Shown here in pieces: positions 46,615 to 58,590 of a stretch of DNA of 64,000 bases. Source of the stretch: Aquamicrobium sp. LC103 (GTDB lineage: Bacteria > Pseudomonadota > Alphaproteobacteria > Rhizobiales > Rhizobiaceae). The notes under the pieces are model-generated. The model made no database searches, was not told the DNA's origin, and was given only the letters and a program-made list of their open reading frames with translations. The stretch's first letter is position 1. The number at the start of each line of letters is the position of its first letter. A program made the translations under genes and the position numbers. Location of the stretch: contig NZ_LBCQ02000004.1 of assembly GCF_001014615.2 (NCBI RefSeq), positions 346,761-410,760 of the forward strand, read 5' to 3'.

Positions 46615-46843
46615 CTGGGGAGCTTCTGCCCTTTGAAGCGGCGAACGCCGCCACCACCCTTCGAATATCTTCTTAGATCACAATATGGCGATTCTACGTT
46701 TCAGATCGTAATATTCGGTGATCAATCATGCGTGAAGCCACGGCCATCCAGCCTTCGGTCATCCGCCTGTCACGAGACTCGCCAAGAACTCTCCACGGGA
46801 TCGCCGGCGAGCGGTTCGCGGCAACAGCGACGGAACTTGTCCC

Positions 46844-47869
46844 TTGCGCATATTGATCGTCACCGACGCATGGCATCCGCAGGTCAATGGCGTGGTTTCG
46901 ACGATCCAGAACCTCGTCTCGGCGCTGGAACGAATGGGAATCGCCGTCGAACTGCTCACGCCGGAAGGCTTCCGCTCGCTGCCGCTTCCCACCTATGCCG
47001 ACATCCGGCTCGCGGTAACGTCGAGTTTCACCGTCGGCCGCCGCATCGCCGAGGCGGGAGCCGACCACGTCCACATCGTCACCGAAGGCCCGCTCGGGCT
47101 TCTCGCGCGGCGGATTTGCGTTGCCGGCGGGATAGGTTTCACCACCAGCTATCACACACGCTTCCCGGAATATCTCAGCGCACGGGTGCCGGTGCCAGAA
47201 AATTGGAGCTATCGCTGGCTTCGCCGTTTCCACAATGCGGGCGAGGCGACGATGGTGGCGACTCCTTCCCTGCTGAGAGAGCTTTCGGAGCGCGGCTTCA
47301 CCAAGCTTCGGCAATGGAATCGCGGGGTCGACACGCAGCGGTTCCACCTGTCGCGCCGGGTGGAACTCGATCTGCCGAAGCCAATCTTCCTTTCCGTCGG
47401 GCGGTTGGCGCCGGAAAAGAACCTGCCTGCCTTTCTCGGCCTCGACCTGCCGGGAACCAAGCTGGTGGTCGGCGACGGACCGGAGCGCGAGCGGCTCCAG
47501 GCGGCGTTTCCGGATGCGGTTTTCGTCGGCGCGAAATTCGGCGAGGAGCTTGCCGCCTATTATGCCTCGGCCGACGTCTTCGTGTTTCCGAGCCGCACCG
47601 ACACGTTCGGCCTGGTGATCCTGGAGGCGCTGGCAAGCGGCCTGCCGGTCGCCGGCTATCCGGTAACGGGTCCGGCCGACATCCTGGCCGACGGCGTCGG
47701 CGGCGTTGTTTCGGAGGATCTGAGGGAAGCCTGCCTCGCGGCCCTTGCCGCGGACCGGCACACCGCCCGGGAAAAGGCGCTGCGCCATGGCTGGGACGCC
47801 TGTGCGTCGCTTTTCCTGGAAAATCTCAGGTCGACGGCCGCTCCGGCGAAACGCAAGGCGGCCGCCTGA
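46844..47869 (+). CDS. Glycosyltransferase family 4 protein
   Basis: A 341-residue GT-B glycosyltransferase: N-terminal ILIVTDAWHPQVNGVVSTI, acceptor side TSYHTRFPEY, and the donor-binding C-terminal domain LSVGRLAPEKNLPAF, FVGAKFGEELAAYYASADV and FPSRTDTFGLVILEALASG with the EX7E pattern. This matches the MgtA/GDP-mannose-dependent alpha-mannosyltransferase branch acting on diacylglycerol lipids or envelope glycans. The start is a TTG with a weak ribosome-binding site. It converges on pyrG with 4 bp between the stops. Confidence 0.88.
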   Translation: MRILIVTDAWHPQVNGVVSTIQNLVSALERMGIAVELLTPEGFRSLPLPTYADIRLAVTSSFTVGRRIAEAGADHVHIVTEGPLGLLARRICVAGGIGFTTSYHTRFPEYLSARVPVPENWSYRWLRRFHNAGEATMVATPSLLRELSERGFTKLRQWNRGVDTQRFHLSRRVELDLPKPIFLSVGRLAPEKNLPAFLGLDLPGTKLVVGDGPERERLQAAFPDAVFVGAKFGEELAAYYASADVFVFPSRTDTFGLVILEALASGLPVAGYPVTGPADILADGVGGVVSEDLREACLAALAADRHTAREKALRHGWDACASLFLENLRSTAAPAKRKAAA

Positions 47870-47873
47870 GCAG

Positions 47874-49652
<1,779 letters not shown>

Positions 49653-49657
49653 TCAGG

Positions 49658-50476
49658 TCAGAGCACGACGACTTCGGTGCCCTTGCGGACGCGGTTGTAG
49701 AGGTCAATCACATGCTCGTTGACCATGCGGAAGCAGCCGTTGGACGAATTGGTGCCGATGGTTTGCGGCTGGTTGGTGCCGTGGATGCGCACATGCGTGT
49801 CCTTCCGGCCGTCATAGAGATAGATGGCGCGGGCGCCGAGCGGATTGTTGGGGCCGCCATTCATGCCGTCCTTGTAGGGACCGTATTTCTTCGGCTCGCG
49901 CTCCTGCATCGCCTTGGTCGGGAACCAGCGCGGCCATTCCTGCTTGTCGCCCACCGTCGCCCTGCCCTTGAACTCCAGCCCTTCGCGGCCGACGGCGATC
50001 GCATAGCGACGCGCCTTGGAGGACGATTCGACCAGGTAGAGATAGCGGCTCTGCGTGTTGATCACGATCGTTCCGGGCTTGTAGCCGGAAAAATCGACCG
50101 TCTGCGGCTCGAAGTCGGGACGTACCTGGAATCTCTTGTTCGGCGCGTTGCCCTGGTAGACGGCGTCGAGCGCTCGCGTCTGCGGCAGCATTTCACCCTG
50201 CTGCCTGCCGAGCACGGTTCCGAAGAGGCCGGTGCGGACCGCCGCTTCCTCGCTGCGCAGCTCGCCGGTGTTTTCGTTCGGCGACGCCGGCCGTTGCGCC
50301 CTGGCTGCGGTCTGCGGCCTGACTTCGGCGGCATTCTTTCTGGACGCCGGCTCGGCTCTTTTCACGGGCTTTGCAGCCGGCTGGGAAATCTGTGGACGCC
50401 AGAAATCGTCCTGTGCGGCCGCAGGCTGCACCAGAAGCGCACCGAAAACCAGCGCGGCACAAACGCAAAGCTTCAT
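49658..50476 (-). CDS. L,D-transpeptidase (YkuD domain)
   Basis: A 272-residue secreted enzyme. The signal peptide is KLCVCAALVFGALLVQPAAA. A basic/Ala-rich middle region precedes the YkuD domain with GTIVINTQSRYLYLVE and the catalytic motif IHGTNQPQTIGTNSSNGCFR, which contains the nucleophile Cys. It forms 3-3 cross-links in peptidoglycan or attaches proteins to it, in the periplasm. Monocistronic. Several paralogues are usual in rhizobia, so I give no gene symbol. Confidence 0.93.
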   Translation of the reverse strand: MKLCVCAALVFGALLVQPAAAQDDFWRPQISQPAAKPVKRAEPASRKNAAEVRPQTAARAQRPASPNENTGELRSEEAAVRTGLFGTVLGRQQGEMLPQTRALDAVYQGNAPNKRFQVRPDFEPQTVDFSGYKPGTIVINTQSRYLYLVESSSKARRYAIAVGREGLEFKGRATVGDKQEWPRWFPTKAMQEREPKKYGPYKDGMNGGPNNPLGARAIYLYDGRKDTHVRIHGTNQPQTIGTNSSNGCFRMVNEHVIDLYNRVRKGTEVVVL

Positions 50477-50694
50477 TTTTAGTCACCCCGATGAGGAAGG
50501 CAGGACGCCGGCCGGGAGGATAAGCGGGCGTCACCGCTCCAAACTGCCTATTCGAGCATGATACTTTCCGCGCCCTTCCGCCTCAAGCAGCGCGGCGCCG
50601 CGGGAACGTCCGAAACCAGGTAAAACCTGCGGTTCTACGTCGATTGTGGCCGGCAAACCACACTCGCGTGGCGCGCATGCGCGCGGCTCGGAGC

Positions 50695-51108
50695 TTACTG
50701 GCTGCTGGGAACCTGCGGCTGCGCGGGAGCGGTATTTTCGGGGGCTGCCGGAGCGCTGTCCTGCGCGGGCGGTGCCGGCTGGTTGTTGCTGCCGCCGAGC
50801 TGATCGAGTACGCCGCCGCCACCTTCGCTCGGAACGCCCTGCTGGGGCACGGACTGCGGAACGCGGTCGAGGATGTCGATCGGCCGGTCGCCGTAGCGGG
50901 CGAGAAGGGAAAGCGCGAGCGAGGTCGCGAAGAAGCCGGCGGCGAGGAGAGCCGTCGCGCGGGTGAGCGCGTTGGCCGCGCCGCGTGCCGTCATGAAGCC
51001 CGAGCCGCCACCGATGCCAAGTCCGCCGCCTTCGGAACGCTGCAGCAGCACCACGCCTACGAGGGCGAGCACGATCATCAGGTGAATGACGATGAGAATT
51101 GTCTGCAT
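50695..51108 (-). CDS. secG: Protein translocase subunit SecG
   Basis: A 137-residue membrane protein: TM1 ILIVIHLMIVLALVGVVLLQ, the conserved loop RSEGGGLGIGGGSGFMTARG, and TM2 ATALLAAGFFATSLALSLLA. The Pro/Ala/Gln-rich C-terminal tail is typical of alphaproteobacteria. SecG assists SecYE in protein export. It lies downstream of tpiA on the same strand, the common order. Confidence 0.94.
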   Translation of the reverse strand: MQTILIVIHLMIVLALVGVVLLQRSEGGGLGIGGGSGFMTARGAANALTRATALLAAGFFATSLALSLLARYGDRPIDILDRVPQSVPQQGVPSEGGGGVLDQLGGSNNQPAPPAQDSAPAAPENTAPAQPQVPSSQ

Positions 51109-51243
51109 TTTTGGTTCCGAATTAGCTTTCGCGCCGAACCGCGCGTTCAGCGACGCGGCTCAATACACGGGTTTTCAGGTGTTTCCAACCCCTATATGGG
51201 TTCTCGGCTTGCGGCAAAAACCCGGTCGGAAGATTTTTTGCCG

Positions 51244-52008
51244 TCAAATCGACCGATATGCTTCGGCGATCGCCAGGAAATCGGCGGCTTTCAGGCTGGC
51301 GCCGCCAACCAGCGCGCCATCCACATTCTCGACGCCGAGCAGTTCGACGGCGTTCGACGGTTTTACGGAGCCGCCGTAGAGAATCCGGGTTTTGCCGGCT
51401 TCCGCGCCGATCCGCTTTTCCAGCTCGCCTCTTATATGGCGGTGAGCCTCGGCCACATCCTCGACCGTGGGCGTCAATCCGGTCCCGATCGCCCAGACCG
51501 GCTCGTAGGCGATGACCGTTGCCGCGTGGACGGCGCTTGCAGGCACCGAGCCGGCGATCTGTCGCGACAGGACTTCGAGCGTCTTGCCCGCCTCGCGCTC
51601 CTCGCGTGTCTCGCCGATGCAGATGATCGCCGAAATGCCGGCGCGCCAGGCGGCAAGCGCCTTGTCGTGGACGATCTGGTCGGTTTCGCCATGATCGGTG
51701 CGGCGCTCCGAATGGCCGACGATCACATGCGAGGCGCCGGCGTCCTTCAGCATCTCGGCGGAAATGTCGCCGGTATGCGCGCCGTTCTCCTTCTGATGGC
51801 AGTCCTCGCCGCCGGCCCTGACCGGCGTGCGGGAGAGAATTTCTGCGGCACGGGAAAGGAGCGTCGCGGGCACGCAGACGAGAGCATCCACCTCGGCATC
51901 CAGCCCCTGCATGAAACCGTTGCCGATCGATTCCAATTCGCCGAGCGATGCGCCGGTACCATTCATCTTCCAGTTTCCGGCGACGAGCGGGCGAATTCCT
52001 GGCGTCAT
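51244..52008 (-). CDS. tpiA: Triosephosphate isomerase
   Basis: A 254-residue TIM barrel: [10 protein letters not shown] (active Lys), [10 protein letters not shown] (active His), [13 protein letters not shown] (active Glu, loop 6) and [12 protein letters not shown] (phosphate loop). It interconverts DHAP and glyceraldehyde 3-phosphate. The ATG at 52008 gives the canonical length; the frame extends upstream into the promoter region. Divergent from the PpiD-like gene across 135 bp. Confidence 0.97.
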   Translation of the reverse strand: MTPGIRPLVAGNWKMNGTGASLGELESIGNGFMQGLDAEVDALVCVPATLLSRAAEILSRTPVRAGGEDCHQKENGAHTGDISAEMLKDAGASHVIVGHSERRTDHGETDQIVHDKALAAWRAGISAIICIGETREEREAGKTLEVLSRQIAGSVPASAVHAATVIAYEPVWAIGTGLTPTVEDVAEAHRHIRGELEKRIGAEAGKTRILYGGSVKPSNAVELLGVENVDGALVGGASLKAADFLAIAEAYRSI

Positions 52009-52143
52009 GGCTTCTCTTTCCTTCCATTTCCGATTTCGGCTAGGTTCTCCTATCAAAATCAGGCCACAAAGCAATCGACAGTGGCCGGGAAGGACGGTAT
52101 TGCCCTTCCGAACGCAAATTCACGCAGGGTGCCGGAAAACGAC

Positions 52144-54030
52144 ATGCTCAATTCGCTCAGAAGCGCAGCCGGAACTTGGGTCGCCAAGCTGCTCCTCATC
52201 TTGCTGGTCCTCAGCTTCGCCATCTGGGGCATTTCCGGCCAGATCGCGGGCGGGGTCGGCACGCATGTCGTCTCCGCCGGCGACACCAACGTGTCGGCAC
52301 AGGATTACCGGCTCGCCTATGACCGCCAGATCCTGCAGCTTTCGCAGCAATTCGGCACGCGTATAACCCGTGAACAGGCTCGCGCCTTCGGCATCGACCA
52401 GCAGGTGCTCAGCCAACTCGTCGCCGGCGCGCTCCTCGACGAGCAGGCGCGCGAGATGAAGCTCGGCCTGTCGCGCGATCGCCTCGCCGCACTGACGGCG
52501 GAGGATCCGGCCTTTCACGGTCCGGACGGCCGATTCGACCGCAACCAGTTCGATTTCGTGCTCCGCCAGGCCGGCATGCGGCCGGAGGACTATCTGAACA
52601 ACCGCGAGCAGGTCGCGGTCCGCCAGCAGATCGTCGAGGCGGTGTCCGACGGGCTGCAGGCGCCCGACGCCTTCCTGCGCGCGGTTTCGCTCTACCGGGG
52701 CGAGGATCGCACGGTCGAGTATCTCACCCTTCCGAAAACGCTCGTCGAACCAATCGAGGAGCCGACCGAGGACGTCCTCAAAGCCTATTTCGAGGAGAAC
52801 AAGTCGGCTTACGCCGCGCCGGAATACCGGAAAATCTCCTATGTGAAGCTCGAGCCCGAGGACATCGCCGATCCCGCCTCCATCTCCGAGGAGCAGGCGA
52901 AGGAATATTACGACGCCAACGCCGAGCGCTATACCACGGCCGAGCGCCGCCGCATCGAGCAGGTCGTCTTCGCCAGCGAGGACGCCGCAAGGGCGGCGCT
53001 GGAGAAAATCCGTTCCGGCACGAACTTCGAGGATATCGTCGCGGCCGAGGGCAAGACGATGAACGACGTGCTGCTCGGCACGTTCGAGAAATCCCGCGTC
53101 GCCGACCGAGCGATCGCCGATGCGGCGTTCTCGGTTGCCCAAGGCGAGGTCAGCGACGTCGTTCCCGGCGCATTCGGTTCGATCCTCCTGCGCGTGACGG
53201 AGATCACCCCGGCGGTCGCGCGGCCCTTCGGCGAGGTGAGCCAGGAAATCAAGGACGGGCTCGCGCTGGACGAGGCGCACCGCATCCTGCTCGAGGTCCA
53301 CGACGCCTACGAGGACAGCCGCGCCGGCGGCGAGACGATGGCCGAGGCAGCGGCGAAGCAGCGCCTGAAGGTGGTGACGGTCGAGGCCGTCGACCGCAGC
53401 GGGCGTGACCCGCAAGGCACGATCCTGACCGATCTGCCGCAGTCGAACGAGCTGCTCGCGGAGGCTTTCGAGACCGAGACCGGCATAGAGAATCCGCCGC
53501 TGACGATCGGCAGCCAGGGCTACGTCTTCTACGAGGTCGATGGGATCGACGCGGCACGCGACCGCACCTTCGAGGAAGTGCGCGACCGCGTGGAAACCGA
53601 CTGGACGGCCAAGGAGGCCACCACCCGGCTGGCCGCCAAGGCGAGCGAGACGGAAAAGGCGATCCGCGACGGCAAGCCGATGGCCGATGTCGCGCAGGAG
53701 CTCGGCCTCGAGATTCAGACCAAACGCGGGCTGAAGCGGATGGCCGACGATGCCGATCTCGGCGAATCCGGCGTTGCCGCGGCTTTCGGCGTCGCCAAGG
53801 ACGCGACCGGCGTGGTGTCGGCGCCGAACGAGGGCGGGCAGATCGTCTTCAAGGTGACCGAAGTGTTCGAGCCTGTGGGCGCGGGTGCGGAAGCCGTTCC
53901 GGAAAACCAGCGCAACAGCTTCGCCACCGGGCTGGCAAACGACCTTCTCGACCAGCTCGTGGCGCGTCTGCAGGGCCAGTATCCGGTGACGGTCAACCAG
54001 CCCGCCATCGACCAGGCGCTGAGCTTCTGA
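52144..54030 (+). CDS. ppiD: Periplasmic peptidyl-prolyl isomerase/chaperone (PpiD-like)
   Basis: A 628-residue protein anchored by one N-terminal TM helix ([20 protein letters not shown]). A SurA-N-like chaperone region ([35 protein letters not shown]) precedes a parvulin rotamase domain ([40 protein letters not shown]) and a long C-terminal helical part. It helps fold outer-membrane and exported proteins at the periplasmic face. The length matches PpiD. It is followed by trpD after 10 nt, the standard order in rhizobia. Confidence 0.92.
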   Translation: MLNSLRSAAGTWVAKLLLILLVLSFAIWGISGQIAGGVGTHVVSAGDTNVSAQDYRLAYDRQILQLSQQFGTRITREQARAFGIDQQVLSQLVAGALLDEQAREMKLGLSRDRLAALTAEDPAFHGPDGRFDRNQFDFVLRQAGMRPEDYLNNREQVAVRQQIVEAVSDGLQAPDAFLRAVSLYRGEDRTVEYLTLPKTLVEPIEEPTEDVLKAYFEENKSAYAAPEYRKISYVKLEPEDIADPASISEEQAKEYYDANAERYTTAERRRIEQVVFASEDAARAALEKIRSGTNFEDIVAAEGKTMNDVLLGTFEKSRVADRAIADAAFSVAQGEVSDVVPGAFGSILLRVTEITPAVARPFGEVSQEIKDGLALDEAHRILLEVHDAYEDSRAGGETMAEAAAKQRLKVVTVEAVDRSGRDPQGTILTDLPQSNELLAEAFETETGIENPPLTIGSQGYVFYEVDGIDAARDRTFEEVRDRVETDWTAKEATTRLAAKASETEKAIRDGKPMADVAQELGLEIQTKRGLKRMADDADLGESGVAAAFGVAKDATGVVSAPNEGGQIVFKVTEVFEPVGAGAEAVPENQRNSFATGLANDLLDQLVARLQGQYPVTVNQPAIDQALSF

Positions 54031-54040
54031 CGGCCCGGCC

Positions 54041-55069
54041 ATGACTGATCTCAAGGCCCATATCGCGAAGGCGGCGAACGGCACTCCCCTCACCTTCGAG
54101 GAAGCGCGCGAGGCGTTCGACATCATGATGTCGGGCGAAGCGACGCCGAGCCAGATCGGCGGCTTCCTGATGGCCTTGCGGGTGCGCGGCGAAACCGTGG
54201 CGGAAATTTCCGGCGCGGTGGCGACGATGCGCTCCAAGATGCTGACGGTGAAGGCGCCGGCCGATGCGGTCGACATCGTCGGCACCGGCGGCGACGCCTC
54301 CGGTTCCTACAACGTCTCGACCTGTGCCGCCTTCATCGTCGCAGGCGCCGGCGTGCCGGTGGCCAAGCACGGAAACCGCGCCCTGTCGTCGAAATCCGGC
54401 GCCGCGGACGCGCTCGCCGCGCTCGGCGTCAATATCGAGATCGGCCCGGAAACCATTTCGGCCTGCATCGCGGAGGTCGGAGCCGGCTTCATGTTCGCGC
54501 CGGCCCATCATTCGGCGATGCGTCATGTGGGACCGAGCCGCGTCGAACTCGGCACGCGCACCATCTTCAACCTGCTCGGGCCGCTTTCCAACCCGGCCGG
54601 CGTCAAGCGCCAGCTCGTCGGCGTCTTCTCGCCCCAGTGGGTGGAGCCGATCGCGCATGTGCTGAGGGAGCTCGGCGCGGAGACCGCCTGGGTGGTGCAT
54701 GGCGACGGGCTCGACGAGATGACGACCGCGGGAACGACGCTCATCGCCGCGCTCGAGAATGGCGCGGTGCGCACCTTCGAGGTCACTCCGGAGGAGGTCG
54801 GGCTCGCCCGCGTCGAGTTCTCGGCGCTGAAGGGCGGCGACGCGGAGCACAACGCCAGGGCCCTGCACGGCGTACTCTCGGGCGAGAAGAACGCCTATCG
54901 CGACATCGCGGTGCTCAATGCGGCCGGCGCCCTCATTGTCGCCGGCAAGGCGGAAACACTTGCCGAAGGCGTGGCGCAGGCGCAAGAATCCCTCGACGCC
55001 GGCAAGGCGGCCGGCGTGCTCACGAAGCTCATCGAGGTCTCCAACCGCAAGGTGGACACGGCGCAATGA
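54041..55069 (+). CDS. trpD: Anthranilate phosphoribosyltransferase
   Basis: A 342-residue enzyme. PRPP and metal-binding motifs are [14 protein letters not shown] and [40 protein letters not shown] and [10 protein letters not shown] are further signatures. It transfers phosphoribose from PRPP to anthranilate in tryptophan synthesis. The stop overlaps the trpC start (ATGA). TrpE/TrpG and the other trp genes are elsewhere. Confidence 0.97.
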   Translation: MTDLKAHIAKAANGTPLTFEEAREAFDIMMSGEATPSQIGGFLMALRVRGETVAEISGAVATMRSKMLTVKAPADAVDIVGTGGDASGSYNVSTCAAFIVAGAGVPVAKHGNRALSSKSGAADALAALGVNIEIGPETISACIAEVGAGFMFAPAHHSAMRHVGPSRVELGTRTIFNLLGPLSNPAGVKRQLVGVFSPQWVEPIAHVLRELGAETAWVVHGDGLDEMTTAGTTLIAALENGAVRTFEVTPEEVGLARVEFSALKGGDAEHNARALHGVLSGEKNAYRDIAVLNAAGALIVAGKAETLAEGVAQAQESLDAGKAAGVLTKLIEVSNRKVDTAQ

Positions 55070-55881
55070 CCGACATTCTGAGGAAGATCGAGGCCTACAA
55101 GCGCGAGGAGATCGCCGCCGCCAAGGCGCGCCTGCCGCTTGCCGAGGTGAAGGCGCGCGCCGCGGACGCCGAGCCGCCGCGCGGCTTCAAGGCCGCGATC
55201 GAGGCGAAGCACGGGGCCGGTCGTTTCGCGCTGATCGCCGAGATCAAGAAGGCGAGCCCCTCCAAGGGCCTCATTCGTGCCGATTTCGACCCGCCGGCGC
55301 TCGCCCATGCCTACGAGGCGGGCGGTGCGGCCTGCCTTTCGGTGCTCACGGACGCCCCCTCTTTCCAGGGCGCGCCGGACTATCTGACGGCCGCGCGCGC
55401 GGCGACCGGGCTGCCGGCGTTGCGCAAGGACTTCATGTTCGAGGCCTACCAGGTGCACGAGGCGCGAAGCTGGGGGGCGGATGCGATCCTCGTGATCATG
55501 GCGAGCCTGACCGACGACGAGGCGCGCACGCTTGAGGACGAGGCGCACGCGCTGGGCATGGATGTGCTGTTGGAGGTTCATGACGAGGCGGAACTGGAAC
55601 GCGCGCTGAAGCTCTCCTCGCGGCTGCTCGGCATCAACAACCGCAATCTGCGCACCTTCGAGGTCGGCCTCGAAACGTCCGAGCGGCTTTCGCGGCTCGT
55701 GCCTGACGATCGCATCATCGTCGGCGAAAGCGGCATCTTCACCCATCAGGACTGCCTACGGCTGAAAAAGTCGGGCATCGAAACCTTCCTCGTCGGCGAG
55801 AGCCTGATGCGTCAGGCCAATGTGGAGCAGGCCACGCGCGGCCTGCTTTCCGGCGACACCGCGCTGCGCGCGGCCGGCTGA
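55066..55881 (+). CDS. trpC: Indole-3-glycerol phosphate synthase
   Basis: A 271-residue TIM-barrel enzyme: [20 protein letters not shown] with the catalytic Lys, [35 protein letters not shown] and [12 protein letters not shown]. It closes the indole ring. Unlike the enteric fusion, TrpF is not attached. The start overlaps trpD by 4 nt and moaC follows after 5 nt. Confidence 0.97.
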   Translation: MTDILRKIEAYKREEIAAAKARLPLAEVKARAADAEPPRGFKAAIEAKHGAGRFALIAEIKKASPSKGLIRADFDPPALAHAYEAGGAACLSVLTDAPSFQGAPDYLTAARAATGLPALRKDFMFEAYQVHEARSWGADAILVIMASLTDDEARTLEDEAHALGMDVLLEVHDEAELERALKLSSRLLGINNRNLRTFEVGLETSERLSRLVPDDRIIVGESGIFTHQDCLRLKKSGIETFLVGESLMRQANVEQATRGLLSGDTALRAAG

Positions 55882-55886
55882 CCGAC

Positions 55887-56381
55887 ATGCCGGACAAAGG
55901 TCCAGCCCTCACCCATCTCGGCGCCTCCGGCGAAGCCCACATGGTCGATGTCGGTGCCAAGGCGGAGACCGAGCGCACCGCCGTCGCCGAAGGCGCGGTG
56001 GTGATGAAGCCGGAGACCTTGCGGATCATTCTTTCCGGCGACGCCAAGAAGGGCGACGTGCTGGGCGCGGCACGGATCGCCGGCATCATGGCCGCCAAGA
56101 AGACGCATGAGCTGATCCCGCTCTGCCACCCGCTGCTGCTCACCAAGGTGACGGTGGAGATCGAGCCGGACGAAACGCTACCCGGCCTGCGCGTCACCTC
56201 GCTTGCCCGCGTCACCGGCAAGACCGGCGTGGAGATGGAAGCGCTGACGGCGGCGAGCGTCGCCTGCCTGACGATCTACGACATGGCCAAGGCGGTCGAC
56301 CGCGCCATGACGATCACCGGCGTCCGCCTTCTCGAAAAGAGCGGTGGCAAGTCGGGAGACTTCCGCGCGGAGCGCGGCTGA
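55887..56381 (+). CDS. moaC: Cyclic pyranopterin monophosphate synthase
   Basis: A 164-residue molybdenum-cofactor enzyme: [40 protein letters not shown] with the conserved His, and [20 protein letters not shown] followed by [11 protein letters not shown]. With MoaA it converts GTP to cPMP. It begins 5 nt after trpC and its stop shares one base with the moeA start (TGATG), so trpDC-moaC-moeA is one operon, an order widespread in Alphaproteobacteria. Confidence 0.97.
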   Translation: MPDKGPALTHLGASGEAHMVDVGAKAETERTAVAEGAVVMKPETLRIILSGDAKKGDVLGAARIAGIMAAKKTHELIPLCHPLLLTKVTVEIEPDETLPGLRVTSLARVTGKTGVEMEALTAASVACLTIYDMAKAVDRAMTITGVRLLEKSGGKSGDFRAERG

Positions 56382-57592
56382 TGGCCGCCGGGCTGCTTCC
56401 CGTCGACGAAGCGCTTTCCCGTCTCCTGGAAGGCGCAAGCCCGCTGCCCGCCGAAGCCGTCGCGATCGCGGACGCCGGCGGACGGGTGCTCGCCGAGGAT
56501 GTGAAGGCGCTGCGCACGCAGCCACCCTTCGACGCCTCGGCCATGGATGGCTATGCGGTGCGCGCCGACGACATTTCGCGGGTGCCCGCGCGACTTGCCA
56601 TGATCGGCGAATCGGTCGCCGGCAGGCGGTTTCACGGCGTGGTGGGCGAGGGTGAGGCCGTGCGCATATTCACCGGCGCGCCGGTGCCGGAAGGGGCGGA
56701 CACGGTTCTCCTGCAGGAAGACGCGCGCAGTATCGAGGAAGGCGTCGTCGAGACGCTCGAGGCCACACGGTGCGGCCGAAACATTCGCCGGGCGGGCCTC
56801 GACTTCCAGATCGGCGAAACGCTTCTCGAAGCCGGAAGGACGCTCGACCCCATCGCGCTTTCGCTCGCCGCCGCCGCCAACCACCCTCGCCTTTCCGTGG
56901 TTCGCAAGCCGCTGGTCGCGATTCTCGCCACCGGAGACGAACTGGTTCCGCCGGGCGTGGAGCCCGGTCCCGACCAGATCGTCGCCTCCAACGTCTTCGG
57001 CGTCGCCGCCATCGCCCGTTCCGCCGGCGCGGACGTGCTCGATCTCGGCATCGCGCCCGACCGCGAGGAGGCGATCGCAGCGACCGTCGGCGAAGCGCTT
57101 TCGGCGAAGGCGGACGTCGTGGTGACGCTCGGCGGCGCGTCCGTCGGCGATCACGATCTCGTGCGCGGCGTGCTCACCGGCCTCGGCATGGAGCTTTCCT
57201 TCTGGAAGATCGCCATGCGCCCCGGCAAGCCCTTGATGTCCGGCCGGATCGGCGGGCACCGCGTCCTCGGTCTGCCCGGCAATCCGGTTTCGAGCCTCGT
57301 CTGCGCCCACCTCTTCCTCAAGCCGCTCGTGGCACGGCTGGGCGGGCTTGCCGCCGAAGCCGACATTCGCGACGCCGTCCTTTCCCTGCCGATGAAGGCG
57401 AATGACCACCGCCAGGATTATGTTCGGGCGCACGTCGAACCCCGCGACGGAAAACTGGTCGCAACCCCGTTCAGCCAGCAGGATTCCTCGATGCTGAAGA
57501 CGATGGCCTCGGCGAACGCACTGATCGTTCGCGCGCCGCAGGCGGAGGCGGCGAATGCCGGCGATTCCTGCCGCGTGCTGCTGCTAGGTTGA
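56381..57592 (+). CDS. moeA: Molybdopterin molybdotransferase
   Basis: A 403-residue enzyme. It shows PPFDASAMDGYAVRADDI (active-site Asp), RIFTGAPVPEGADTVLLQED, ILATGDELVPPG, VVVTLGGASVGDHDLV with the MoCF-binding motif, and VLGLPGNPVSSLVCAHLFL. It inserts molybdate into adenylylated molybdopterin. It is translationally coupled to moaC. MogA is not in the window. Confidence 0.96.
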   Translation: MAAGLLPVDEALSRLLEGASPLPAEAVAIADAGGRVLAEDVKALRTQPPFDASAMDGYAVRADDISRVPARLAMIGESVAGRRFHGVVGEGEAVRIFTGAPVPEGADTVLLQEDARSIEEGVVETLEATRCGRNIRRAGLDFQIGETLLEAGRTLDPIALSLAAAANHPRLSVVRKPLVAILATGDELVPPGVEPGPDQIVASNVFGVAAIARSAGADVLDLGIAPDREEAIAATVGEALSAKADVVVTLGGASVGDHDLVRGVLTGLGMELSFWKIAMRPGKPLMSGRIGGHRVLGLPGNPVSSLVCAHLFLKPLVARLGGLAAEADIRDAVLSLPMKANDHRQDYVRAHVEPRDGKLVATPFSQQDSSMLKTMASANALIVRAPQAEAANAGDSCRVLLLG

Positions 57593-57625
57593 ACAAATCG
57601 TCAACGCATTCATTAAAATGTTGCG

Positions 57626-57640
57626 GAACACAACTGGAAC
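57626..57640. promoter_or_regulatory. SOS box (LexA-binding site) upstream of lexA
   Basis: GAAC-ACAACTG-GAAC is an exact match to the alphaproteobacterial LexA site GAAC-N7-GAAC (equal to GTTC-N7-GTTC), 51 bp before the lexA ATG. A second near match, GTTC-N7-GTTT, lies at 57652-57666. This is classic LexA autoregulation. Confidence 0.85.
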
Positions 57641-57690
57641 AGATAGTGTTTGTTCTGGTTTTGTTTTGACGATTCCCGAAAGGGTCCTCG

Positions 57691-58407
57691 ATGCTGACGC
57701 GCAAGCAACATGAACTGCTTCTCTTCATCCATGCCCGGCTGAAGGAAACCGGCATTCCCCCTTCCTTCGACGAAATGAAGGAAGCCCTGGACCTTGCCTC
57801 CAAGTCGGGAATCCACAGGCTGATCACGGCGCTGGAGGAGCGCGGCTTCATCCGCCGCCTGCCGAACAGGGCGCGCGCTCTGGAGGTATTGCGTCTTCCC
57901 GATTCCATCGCACCCGGTCTCAACGCGGCACGGAAATTCTCGCCCAGCGTGATCGAGGGCAGTCTCGGCCGCAAGCCAGCCGCCCCCTCCCGGGCGCCAA
58001 TGGCCGGCAATGACGACGCGTCCGTGGCGGTTTCCATTCCCGTCATGGGCAGGATCGCCGCCGGCGTGCCGATCGATGCGATCCAGCACAAGACGCACTC
58101 CATCTCCGTCCCCCCGGACATGCTTTCCGGCGGCGAGCACTACGCGCTCGAGGTTCGGGGCGATTCGATGATCGAGGCCGGCATCTTCGACGGCGACACG
58201 GTCATCATCCGAAATTCGCAGACCGCCAATCCGGGCGACATCGTGGTGGCGCTGGTCGATGACGAGGAAGCGACGCTGAAGCGCTTCCGCCGCAAGGGCG
58301 CGTCGATTGCGCTCGAGGCCGCGAACCCTGCCTATGAGACCCGCATTTTCGGTCCCGACCGCGTCAAGGTGCAAGGCAGGCTGGTGGGGCTCATCCGACG
58401 CTACTGA
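57691..58407 (+). CDS. lexA: LexA repressor
   Basis: A 238-residue SOS repressor. The winged HTH has [20 protein letters not shown]; the self-cleavage bond is Ala124-Gly125 in GRIAAGVP; the Ser/Lys dyad is Ser159 ([10 protein letters not shown]) and Lys197 ([10 protein letters not shown]). The extended linker and length of about 240 are alphaproteobacterial. An SOS box precedes it. It follows moeA by 98 nt and likely has its own promoter. Confidence 0.98.
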   Translation: MLTRKQHELLLFIHARLKETGIPPSFDEMKEALDLASKSGIHRLITALEERGFIRRLPNRARALEVLRLPDSIAPGLNAARKFSPSVIEGSLGRKPAAPSRAPMAGNDDASVAVSIPVMGRIAAGVPIDAIQHKTHSISVPPDMLSGGEHYALEVRGDSMIEAGIFDGDTVIIRNSQTANPGDIVVALVDDEEATLKRFRRKGASIALEAANPAYETRIFGPDRVKVQGRLVGLIRRY

Positions 58408-58478
58408 GAATGCGGCTGCTCGAACGTAAGTAGGATTTTGGGCGGACTTGAGTCGTCGAAGATACGGCGGATTTCTGA

Positions 58479-58502
58479 ATTGTTTTCCTGAGATAAAACA
58501 AT
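58479..58502. other. AT-rich hairpin between lexA and comEC
   Basis: ATTGTTTT-N8-AAAACAAT is a perfect 8-bp inverted repeat between the converging lexA and comEC genes. It could act as a weak bidirectional terminator. Otherwise this 183-bp gap holds nothing I recognise. Confidence 0.35.
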
Positions 58503-58590
58503 CGGTTAGGCCACTTTCCTCACGATTCAGATTACTCCGATCACGCTTGCGGTGGTTCGTGACGTGTTCCTGTTTCCGTGGAACTGCGGT

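Noticed and set aside
44236..46800. Very long plus-strand frame reading through opposite kdsA and the hydrolase gene
   Set aside because: It spans several genes and an intergenic region on the other strand, is low-complexity, and has no family match.
50644..52143. Long upstream extension of the PpiD-like frame
   Set aside because: It lies antisense to secG and tpiA; the real start is the ATG before the TM anchor at 52144.
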